NCBI RefSeq assembly: GCF_009807005.1
Contig: NZ_WUBR01000001.1
Coordinates: 1,178,001 to 1,242,000 of the forward strand
Source: Aurantiacibacter rhizosphaerae
GTDB taxonomy: Bacteria; Pseudomonadota; Alphaproteobacteria; Sphingomonadales; Sphingomonadaceae
Reading direction: 5' to 3'
Length of the DNA: 64,000 nucleotides
The position numbers and the translations under genes are program-made. Each line of letters starts with the position of its first letter. The stretch's first letter is position 1. A model generated the notes under the pieces. The model did not search any database, had not been told where the DNA came from, and saw nothing but the letters and a program-made list of their open reading frames with translations. This document shows, one piece after another, positions 57,507 to 64,000 of this stretch.

Positions 57507-58778
57507 TTACAGCCGTGCGGCTGCCATCCGGCGTTGCCGCCAGCGCGCTGCGATCCCGATACCCAGGACCGAGAGCGCGGCAACGCCAGCAGGCAGCGCG
57601 AACGATGACATTATCGAGGTTTCGGCAATGCCGGCATCCAGCCCGATCCCGATCATCACCGGCGCGACGAATGTTCCGACGCGGCCCACGCTCTTGGTCA
57701 ATCCGATCCCGATGGCGCGCAAGGCTTCCGGGTAATAGGTGGCGAGCACCACATTCACTCCGCCATAGGCACCAAGGAAGAAGAACCCGCCGATACCGAG
57801 CAGGACCATCAGCATCGTACCTGACGCGCTGGCCAGGACCTGTCCGATGATGAACAGCATCGTGGTCGCGATGAGCAGCAAGGTCACTAGCACCTGGGTC
57901 GCTCCAAAACGGTCGATGAGTATGCCGACGCCAAGCGCGGCGATAATCCCGCCCAACGAGAAGATGGTCACGGACAGGGCCGCAAAGGACTGGTCACGCC
58001 CGACTTGTACCAGCAGCGTGGGCAGCCAGGAGCTGAGGCAGTACTGGATTGTCAGCATGCAGATGAACAGGGTCCACAGCAGCAGCGTGCCAGCCAGCAG
58101 GCGCGGGCGCACGACATCCAGGATCCTGTCCTTGTCAGCAGGCTGGCCATCAGTGCCGACAGATTGTTCCGGCGGCCCGTCCACGCCGTGCAGGTAACGG
58201 ATCGCAACCAGTGCCGTCAGTGCCGAGACGCAACCGATCAGACCGACGGCGATGCGCCAGCCGCCTGCATCGAGGAATGCCGAAGCCACGATGCCGGATG
58301 CGGTCGCGCCCGCTCCGTAGCCGGTGAAGAGCATGCTGACGGCAAGGCCGCGCCTCGCCTTGGGAGCGACCTTGGCAACGATGGCGAGGCCACTGGGCAT
58401 CGCGCCGCCCAGGAAAATCCCGTCGATGAACCGGAATGAAAAGAGCGAAGTGGCATCCCAGGCCAGCGCCGTGGCAAATTGCGCAAGGCAAAAGCCGATG
58501 ACTGCGATAATCACCGCCACGCGATGGCCGTATCGCCCGGCGATGATCGGAAAGCTGAGCAGGCCAATGGTCTGGCCCATCAGGTTGGCGGAGAAAATCG
58601 GGCCGAGCGTCGTGTTATCGAGGCCCATTTCGCGCGAGATTTCCGGGGCCATTGGACCCAAGATCGTGTGGATCAGTCCGTCAAGAAAGAAGATCGCGGC
58701 GGCTATCCCGATTGCGGTTAGCTGCGCTTTGCTAAATCGCCTTTCGTCATCCGTTCGGCCATTGTTGGTATCGGCCAT
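57507..58778 (-). CDS. MFS transporter, aromatic acid:H+ symporter-like
   Basis: A 423-residue inner-membrane carrier with 12 predicted helices. The first helix reads IAAAIFFLDGLIHTILGPMAPEI, similar to the DGxD region of the AAHS group of aromatic acid carriers; the loop GRYGHRVA fits the MFS motif A between helices 2 and 3, and a second such loop (DRFGATQV) is in the second half. I start at ATG 58778, with GGGAGAG five bases upstream; ATG 58790 is less likely. It is divergent from the second TonB receptor across a region with two operator-like palindromes. Substrate is inferred only. Confidence 0.88.
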   Translation of the reverse strand: MADTNNGRTDDERRFSKAQLTAIGIAAAIFFLDGLIHTILGPMAPEISREMGLDNTTLGPIFSANLMGQTIGLLSFPIIAGRYGHRVAVIIAVIGFCLAQFATALAWDATSLFSFRFIDGIFLGGAMPSGLAIVAKVAPKARRGLAVSMLFTGYGAGATASGIVASAFLDAGGWRIAVGLIGCVSALTALVAIRYLHGVDGPPEQSVGTDGQPADKDRILDVVRPRLLAGTLLLWTLFICMLTIQYCLSSWLPTLLVQVGRDQSFAALSVTIFSLGGIIAALGVGILIDRFGATQVLVTLLLIATTMLFIIGQVLASASGTMLMVLLGIGGFFFLGAYGGVNVVLATYYPEALRAIGIGLTKSVGRVGTFVAPVMIGIGLDAGIAETSIMSSFALPAGVAALSVLGIGIAARWRQRRMAAARL

Positions 58779-58850
58779 GAACTCTCCCATCCGGCAAACT
58801 CATCGTTCGCTCTAGCAGGCGCATGTTCTGACAAATCGCCCGCTCACGCC

Positions 58851-58936
58851 TTGTCCTCTCAGCAGAGGACAAAGAAGCGGGCCCAAGCGGAAAATGCGGC
58901 GAAGACCGTCGGCCTTGTCCTCTCAATTACGGACAG
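58851..58936. promoter_or_regulatory. Two operator-like palindromes of identical design
   Basis: Site one (58851-58872) is TTGTCCTCT-CAGC-AGAGGACAA, a perfect 9-bp inverted repeat. Site two (58915-58936) is TTGTCCTCTCAATTACGGACAG, sharing the first 13 bases and the same TGTCC-N10-GGACA spacing. They lie 64 bases apart, about six helical turns, in the gap between the divergent MFS and receptor genes. Probably the binding sites of a dimeric repressor or activator whose gene is not in the window. Confidence 0.7.
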
Positions 58937-58997
58937 ACCCCTGAAGATGGCCACCATATTTTGGTGCCAACTAATTCGAGATGGGGAGGAATTCTGC

Positions 58998-61262
58998 ATG
59001 ACAAAGATGCTTTTTGCGAGCGTCTCTTTCGCCGTGCTCTGCACGATGTTGCCGACGATTGGATACGCTCAGGATACTGGCCCGTCGGCGGACCCGGCGA
59101 GTGCCGAGGGCAGGCTTGGCGATATCATCGTGACTGCCCAGCGCCGTTCGGAAGACCTGCAGAGTGCCGCCCTGGCAATCACCGCGGTTTCCGGCGAGGA
59201 TTTGATGGACCGGGGTGTGACACAGGTCGAGGATCTCGGCATCCTTTCACCCGGCTTCCAGGTCAACACCTCGGCGGGGCCGTATGCCACGTTCTCGGTC
59301 CGGTCGATTAGTTCGCTGAGCGGCAACGCCTTTGCCGATTCTGCTGTCGCGGTAAATCTCGACGGGGTCTACCTTGCGACCCCCACGGTGCTGCATGGCC
59401 TCTATTACGATCTTGAGCGGATCGAAATCCTGAAGGGGCCTCAAGGCACATTGTATGGCCGCAATGCCACGGCTGGCGCGATCAATATTATTCCGCGCCG
59501 CCCTGAGTTTCGCAATGGCGGCAATGCCAATTTGATGGTTGGAAACCTGGACCGGTTCAATATCGGTGGCGCGCTCAATCTGGCGGTATCCGATACCGTC
59601 GCCTTGCGCGTGGCGGGCCAGAGGGTGCGCCGCGATGGTTACATGAGTGACGGAGCATCGGACGATAATGGCGAAGCGATCCGCGCATCGCTGCTGTTCG
59701 AGCCCACGCCCGAACTTTCGATCCTGATAACGGGCGATTACGCACACCAGGGCGGCGTTGGCCCGGGGGCAACCATCCGCAAGGAATGCGCCAACATCCC
59801 CGGCAACACGCAGACCGGCGCGTGCTTCGTGGCCGATGATCCGTACACCGGCATCGCCGATCTTGCCGAGCAGTACACATCGGTAGGCGAAGCGCCGCCG
59901 ACGCAAAATCAGTTTATCGAGGGCGACTATTACGGCCTCGCGCTGAATGTGAATTACGAAACCTCGATCGGCGATCTCACCTTCATCGGCGCCTATCGCG
60001 AAGCCGACAGTGCCTATGTCGGCACCGGCACAAGCTGGCAATTGCGCGAAATGCAGATGCCGACACAGACTTCGGCGGAATTGCGGCTGGCATCGAACAA
60101 CGACGGCCCTCTGCAATATGTCTTCGGTCTCTATTACCTCGATACGACCATGGAATCCCGGTCGCAGAGTGAAAGCCTCAACAACAGGCGGTTCAGCGAC
60201 TCCTTCACGAACAACGAGGGTTGGACCTGGGCGGCCTTTTCCCAGCTCACCTATTCGCTGACCGACAACTTCCGCGTTACCGGCGGGCTGCGCTACACTT
60301 ACGAGAACAAGGAAACGGATTCAGAGCGTTACAATCTGCTGAACCTCGTCGGCCCCGATCCGGTGATCCCTGACGGCCCCAGCGGCGTGAAGACCATCGA
60401 CCTAGAGGAGGAGGAAAGCTGGAATTCGGTCAACTGGAAGCTGGGCGTGGAATATGATGCCACACCTGACAGCCTGCTCTACGCCAACGTTTCCACGGGC
60501 TTCAAGGCAGGTGGTTTCTACTACGGTCCTCCGGGCTCCAACACATACGATCCCGAAAACGTGACGGCATATGCGATTGGCACGAAGAACCGTTTCGCAA
60601 ACGATACGATCCAGCTGAATATCGAGGCGTTCTACCTCGACTACACCGACCAGCAGATATCCTTCGTGAAACTGATTGGCCCAGGATCGGTGGTGCTTGT
60701 CACCGAAAACGCCGGCAGTACCACCGCCTACGGCATCGAACTGGAATCGGAATTCCTGCTGGCCGAAGACACGCGCATCGGCTTTGCCGCCAGCTGGATA
60801 GATGCCGAGTATGACGAGTTCAGCTACGACACCGTAGCCCCGCCAAGCTCCACGACCCTGTGCGTGGTAGGTCCGCCATTCCCGTTCAATGTCGATTGCT
60901 CCGGACTGGAGCCGGTCAAGACGCCCCAATGGACGTTGAGCGGTTCGTTCGAACAGGGGTTCGAACTTGGCAATGGCGGGCGCATTTTCCTTGATGGACG
61001 CGGGCAGTACAAGTCGGCCTTCTTTCCTTCGACCGCCTACACCGTCGAAACGGTGGCAGACGAATCCTTCCGCGCGAACTTTGGGCTTGGTTACGAAGAT
61101 CCGGCGGGCCGGTTTCGCGTCCGTGCATTCATCGACAATGCGTTCGACGAAGTTACGATCAACAATTCGACTGTGAATACAGCCTACAGCGAGAACCAGA
61201 TAGTCGGGGTCAACTTGCTCGCCCCGCGGACCTATGGTGTGCAACTATCGGCAGATTTCTAG
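58998..61262 (+). CDS. TonB-dependent outer-membrane receptor
   Basis: A 754-residue receptor starting at ATG 58998, which has GGGGAGGAATT upstream; earlier Mets lie in the operator region. Signal peptide MTKMLFASVSFAVLCTMLPTIGYAQ, plug start DIIVTAQRRSEDLQSAAL, then DSAVAVNLDGVYLATPTV and GPQGTLYGRNATAGAINI, and a barrel ending LSADF. It differs clearly from the receptor at 55228. The two downstream enzyme genes follow within 10 bases and by overlap, so uptake and metabolism are probably one operon. Ligand unknown. Confidence 0.94.
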   Translation: MTKMLFASVSFAVLCTMLPTIGYAQDTGPSADPASAEGRLGDIIVTAQRRSEDLQSAALAITAVSGEDLMDRGVTQVEDLGILSPGFQVNTSAGPYATFSVRSISSLSGNAFADSAVAVNLDGVYLATPTVLHGLYYDLERIEILKGPQGTLYGRNATAGAINIIPRRPEFRNGGNANLMVGNLDRFNIGGALNLAVSDTVALRVAGQRVRRDGYMSDGASDDNGEAIRASLLFEPTPELSILITGDYAHQGGVGPGATIRKECANIPGNTQTGACFVADDPYTGIADLAEQYTSVGEAPPTQNQFIEGDYYGLALNVNYETSIGDLTFIGAYREADSAYVGTGTSWQLREMQMPTQTSAELRLASNNDGPLQYVFGLYYLDTTMESRSQSESLNNRRFSDSFTNNEGWTWAAFSQLTYSLTDNFRVTGGLRYTYENKETDSERYNLLNLVGPDPVIPDGPSGVKTIDLEEEESWNSVNWKLGVEYDATPDSLLYANVSTGFKAGGFYYGPPGSNTYDPENVTAYAIGTKNRFANDTIQLNIEAFYLDYTDQQISFVKLIGPGSVVLVTENAGSTTAYGIELESEFLLAEDTRIGFAASWIDAEYDEFSYDTVAPPSSTTLCVVGPPFPFNVDCSGLEPVKTPQWTLSGSFEQGFELGNGGRIFLDGRGQYKSAFFPSTAYTVETVADESFRANFGLGYEDPAGRFRVRAFIDNAFDEVTINNSTVNTAYSENQIVGVNLLAPRTYGVQLSADF

Positions 61263-61271
61263 GAGGACAGC

Positions 61272-61646
61272 GTGAGCGAAGACGACAAGGATCTGGAACA
61301 GCAGGGCCTCGAAGTCCTCGCGAAGCTCGGCTGGGGTCAGAACGAGGGCACTCGCGAGCTAGATGAGGATATGTGGCGGATCATCACCGAGACGAATTTC
61401 GGCACGATCTGGTCACGCCCCGGCCTCTCCTTGAGAGAGCGCGAACTCATCTGCATCTCGATCCTGATCGCGCGCGGGGCGCATGGGGTGGCCATGCATT
61501 TCAAGAACGCTCACCACGTCGGCTTCACCGAGGAAGAGCTGAAGGAGATCGTTCTTCAGACAATTCCCTACGCCGGTCTGCCCCGCGCACTGGGTGCGAT
61601 GGCACAGCTCAAGAAAACGCTATCCGGGGAAGAGCCGAAGCTATGA
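61272..61646 (+). CDS. Carboxymuconolactone decarboxylase-family protein
   Basis: A 124-residue AhpD/CMD-like helical protein. Core: LSLRERELICISILIARGAHGVAMHFKNAHHVGFTEEELKEIVLQTIPYAGLPRA. It lacks the CxxC pair of AhpD peroxidases, so a decarboxylase or lactone-type activity is more likely than peroxide reduction. The start is GTG at 61272, nine bases after the receptor stop, with AGGAGGA before it. Its TGA overlaps the next ATG. In aromatic pathways this family acts on gamma-carboxymuconolactone; the true substrate here is not known. Confidence 0.88.
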   Translation: MSEDDKDLEQQGLEVLAKLGWGQNEGTRELDEDMWRIITETNFGTIWSRPGLSLRERELICISILIARGAHGVAMHFKNAHHVGFTEEELKEIVLQTIPYAGLPRALGAMAQLKKTLSGEEPKL

Positions 61647-62461
61647 GTGCATTGGACAACGAAGCAGCTGGCGAGGGCAATATCGTCGAATCCAGGGCTG
61701 GCTTGGGTGCAGACGACATGATTTCTCCCGAAGAGTGGGCGGTACGTGTCGATCTTGCGATCGCGTACCGCCTGCTCGACTGGCTGGACATGACCGATCT
61801 CATCCACACCCATGTTTCCGTGCGCGTGCCGGGTGAGAGCGAACAGTTCCTTCAACTGCCCTACGGCCACCTGTTCGGCGAGGCGCGGGCATCACAGATG
61901 GTGAAGGTGGATCCGGAAGGCGGTATCATCTCCGATCCCACGGGGCTGGGTATCAGCAAGGGCGGCTTCTGCATCCACTCGGTAATTCACATGAACCGCG
62001 ACGATGCGGCCTGCGTGATGCATGCCCATACCGAGGCCTCCATCGCGGTGGCCAATTACAAGCAGGGCCTGCTCCCGCTTACCCAGCATGCCCTGCGGTT
62101 TTACGGGCGTACGGGTTACCTCGACTATTGCGGCTTTTTCGATTCTTCGGAGAAGCGCGATCGCATCCCGGCAGCGCTGGGCAAGGGCGACGTGCTGATG
62201 CTGCGCAATCACGGTCCGCTGGTCGTCGGGCCGAGCGTCCGCATCGCGTTTTCGCGCATGTATTACCTTGAGCGGGCCTGCCGTATGCAGGTGGCATCGC
62301 TTTCGCAATGCACTGATCCAGCCGAAGAGCTTGTCTATGTCGAGGCCGGGGAATGCGAAACGCTGTCCAACGCCTTCCAGGGTGGAAGCGATGTGATCGA
62401 TCGCGAATGGGAAGCGCTGGTGCGCATGCTCGACCGGACCAATCCCGGCTACGACGAATAG
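61643..62461 (+). CDS. Class II aldolase/adducin-family protein
   Basis: A 272-residue zinc aldolase-fold protein. Probable metal ligands are H127 and H129 in MHAHTEAS and H190 in LRNHGPL. Other family traits are HTHVSVRVPG, SDPTGLGISKGGFCIHS and GRTGYLDY. Members split or decarboxylate hydroxy-keto acids (fuculose-phosphate aldolase, hydroxypyruvate or aromatic-derived acids). ATG 61643 overlaps the CMD gene stop; the longer upstream frame is a shadow. It ends four bases from the convergent dehydrogenase gene. Exact reaction unknown. Confidence 0.88.
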   Translation: MSALDNEAAGEGNIVESRAGLGADDMISPEEWAVRVDLAIAYRLLDWLDMTDLIHTHVSVRVPGESEQFLQLPYGHLFGEARASQMVKVDPEGGIISDPTGLGISKGGFCIHSVIHMNRDDAACVMHAHTEASIAVANYKQGLLPLTQHALRFYGRTGYLDYCGFFDSSEKRDRIPAALGKGDVLMLRNHGPLVVGPSVRIAFSRMYYLERACRMQVASLSQCTDPAEELVYVEAGECETLSNAFQGGSDVIDREWEALVRMLDRTNPGYDE

Positions 62462-62464
62462 CGG

Positions 62465-63406
62465 TCAGGTAAAATATGGCGTCAGCAGTTCCTCGCCGGA
62501 AATGCAGCGCCGCACATTTTCGCGCAACTGGCCGAACATGTCTTCGCCAGCCTCCTGTGTGAAGCCGGCAATATGCGGGCTGAGAACGCAGTTGGGCACG
62601 TCCTTCCAAAGGGCCGCGTCGGTTGGCTCTTCAAGGAAAACGTCGAGCCCGGCCCCGCCAAGCTGGCCCGACATCAGGGCACTGCGCAGGGCACTTTCGT
62701 CAACGAGCATGCCCCGCGTGAAGTTTATCATAATACCCCTGGGGCCGAGCGCATCGAGGACCGAACGGTTAATCATGCCGGCATTCTGTGCACTAGCCGC
62801 GCAGGCGAGGAACAGGACGTCCGCCCATTCGGCGAGAGCGCCCAGCGATCCGACGCGCTCGTAAGGGGCATCCGGCTTCTCTCGCGGTCCCCACCAGCGC
62901 ACGTCCATTGCATGGGCGGCAGCGCGCGTCGCGACTTCAGATCCAATCCTGCCAAGCCCGACGATACCCGCCCGCTTTCCCTTCAAGGAGGGACGCGGCG
63001 CCAGGCCCTGTAGGAAGCCCTGCTGCCAGCCACCGTCGCGGACAAGCGCATCTGCCTGCAACACACTGTGCCACTGCGCCAGCATGAGCGCGAAGGCCTG
63101 ATCGGCCACATCATGCGCATTGACCCCTGCCGCCGTAGTAAGCTGGATGCCGCGCCGTTCGAGTAGATCGCAATCGATGGCCTCGATCCCCGTGGAGAAG
63201 CAGGCCACCAGCTTGAGGGCAGGCAGCTTTGCGACCAGATCCGGATCGAACGTGCTTCCCGCCGTCACCATGATCTCAACACTCGCCAGCACATCGTCTG
63301 ACAGGCCATCGGCGATCTCGTCCGGTCCGATCATTGGCCAGCCGGAGTTCCACTCGGCGGAGCGGTCATACAGAAACCTGGCCGGGACTATGATCGGTGC
63401 AGTCAC
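62465..63406 (-). CDS. D-2-hydroxyacid dehydrogenase family protein
   Basis: A 313-residue NAD(P)-dependent dehydrogenase. The Rossmann motif is GIVGLGRIGSEVATR (from about residue 147). The catalytic arginine is in NFTRGMLVDES, followed by a glutamate in VFLEEP and the histidine in SPHIAGFT. A basic residue after the second Rossmann strand (WWGPREK) suggests NADP. These enzymes reduce 2-keto acids such as glyoxylate or hydroxypyruvate. It follows the BKACE gene by three bases, so both are one transcript, converging on the aldolase gene. Confidence 0.92.
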   Translation of the reverse strand: MTAPIIVPARFLYDRSAEWNSGWPMIGPDEIADGLSDDVLASVEIMVTAGSTFDPDLVAKLPALKLVACFSTGIEAIDCDLLERRGIQLTTAAGVNAHDVADQAFALMLAQWHSVLQADALVRDGGWQQGFLQGLAPRPSLKGKRAGIVGLGRIGSEVATRAAAHAMDVRWWGPREKPDAPYERVGSLGALAEWADVLFLACAASAQNAGMINRSVLDALGPRGIMINFTRGMLVDESALRSALMSGQLGGAGLDVFLEEPTDAALWKDVPNCVLSPHIAGFTQEAGEDMFGQLRENVRRCISGEELLTPYFT

Positions 63407-63409
63407 TGC

Positions 63410-64000
63410 CTAGATTCCAAAGCGTTCGCGCGCTTCCTCGACGCTCGCGGGTTCCATACCGAACAGGGCGCCGATCTCCTTCGCCTTTGCCACCATGTCG
63501 TGATTGTGCGTCGCGACCGATCCATCGGGCAGGTGAATGCTGTCTTCAAACCCGACGCGGACCAAGTCGCATTGCATGGACAGGCCAAGCGTAATCATCT
63601 TGAACATCTCGCGGCCGGTCGACGTGATGCCGAAAATCGCTTGCGGAAAATAGCGCAGCCCCTCCTCGATATTGAAGAGCAGGTTGCGGGTAATTGCCGG
63701 AACGGCGCCGAAGCCGCCTCCGTGAAGGAGCCAGATGTTCTTCTGGTGGCGATCGAAAAGTCCTTCCTCGGCATAGCGCATCAAGCGGTGGATCACGCTG
63801 GCTTCGACCACTTCATATTCAAGGGCCGATCCACGCTTGTAGACTTCCTCGATCGTGGAGCGGAGGAATTCAGGCGAATTCACGTAAGGCGTTTCCTTGT
63901 GATATCCGCCTTCCGGGTGATAGAAATCGGCCGATCCCGCTGCCACGCCGAACACATCGGGCTTGGGCTCGATATTCAGCAGTCCAAGCCGCTCCTTGTC
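63410..64000 (-). CDS. BKACE (DUF849) beta-keto acid cleavage enzyme, C-terminal part
   Basis: At least 196 residues, continuing in-frame off the right edge (reading KERLGLLNIEPKPDVFGVAA and on). Family sequence includes GSALEYEVVEASVIHRLMRY, LLHGGGFGAVPAI and RVGFEDSIHLPDG followed by ATHNHDMVAKAKEIG. BKACE enzymes use acetyl-CoA to split beta-keto acids into acetoacetate and an acyl-CoA. The N-terminus with the metal ligands is outside the window. Three bases before the dehydrogenase gene, on the same strand. The specific beta-keto acid cannot be told. Confidence 0.9.
   Translation of the reverse strand, partial: DKERLGLLNIEPKPDVFGVAAGSADFYHPEGGYHKETPYVNSPEFLRSTIEEVYKRGSALEYEVVEASVIHRLMRYAEEGLFDRHQKNIWLLHGGGFGAVPAITRNLLFNIEEGLRYFPQAIFGITSTGREMFKMITLGLSMQCDLVRVGFEDSIHLPDGSVATHNHDMVAKAKEIGALFGMEPASVEEARERFGI

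Overview
The window is high-GC chromosomal DNA from an alphaproteobacterium, most likely order Sphingomonadales and probably close to Erythrobacteraceae. This is inferred from protein style and gene order, not from a database search. The signs are sphingomonad-type TonB receptors with IVVTAQRR-like plugs, a CobA / DUF2849 / sulfite reductase / DUF934 / CysH sulfur operon, CcmAB, MurE with a DNPR motif (meso-DAP wall), and a dcw cluster followed by SPOR, YbjN, ProC and BI-1 genes. I saw no rRNA, tRNA, CRISPR array, insertion sequence, integrase or phage gene.

Region 1 (1-12.1 kb) is housekeeping: the 5' end of glnB, argC, an SH3-like protein, an M17 aminopeptidase, a lipoprotein, map, a lipoprotein cytochrome c, a cation/proton antiporter, ccmBA, pterin dehydratase, an SDR, an S9 peptidase and an alpha/beta hydrolase. 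Region 2 (12.1-13.8 kb) is a small patch of visibly lower GC with a Branch-type glycosyltransferase, an overlapping small ORF and a mostly empty 318-base stretch; it looks acquired. Region 3 (13.8-17.1 kb) has an AlkA-type glycosylase, a ferredoxin, a cysteine synthase and two unknown genes, the second with a His-rich tail, leading to mraZ.

Region 4 (17.3-36.2 kb) is a complete, tightly overlapping division/cell-wall cluster: mraZ-rsmH-ftsL-ftsI-murE-murF-mraY-murD-ftsW-murG-murC-murB-ddl-ftsQ-ftsA-ftsZ. It makes lipid II from UDP-MurNAc precursors and builds the divisome that uses it. Five GANTC (CcrM-type) sites lie just upstream. Region 5 (36.3-44.7 kb) has a TPR/SPOR protein with a likely leaderless promoter, YbjN, proC, a BI-1 protein, a poly-proline lipoprotein, obgE, proB and an epimerase-like protein.

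Region 6 (44.7-53.5 kb) carries assimilatory sulfur metabolism on the minus strand (cobA, DUF2849, cysI, DUF934, an APS-type cysH), a membrane protein, an sseA-metC-mscS operon and divergent queF. Region 7 (53.5-54.95 kb) is ugd, preceded by a 30-bp-period direct repeat and followed by a clear terminator. Region 8 (55.1-64 kb, open at the edge) is a probable catabolic island: two TonB receptors, an MFS carrier, a carboxymuconolactone-decarboxylase-like protein, a class II aldolase, a D-2-hydroxyacid dehydrogenase and a BKACE-family enzyme. Two operators of identical architecture sit between the divergent MFS and receptor genes. This island is the best candidate for an undescribed system; its substrate cannot be read from the sequence.
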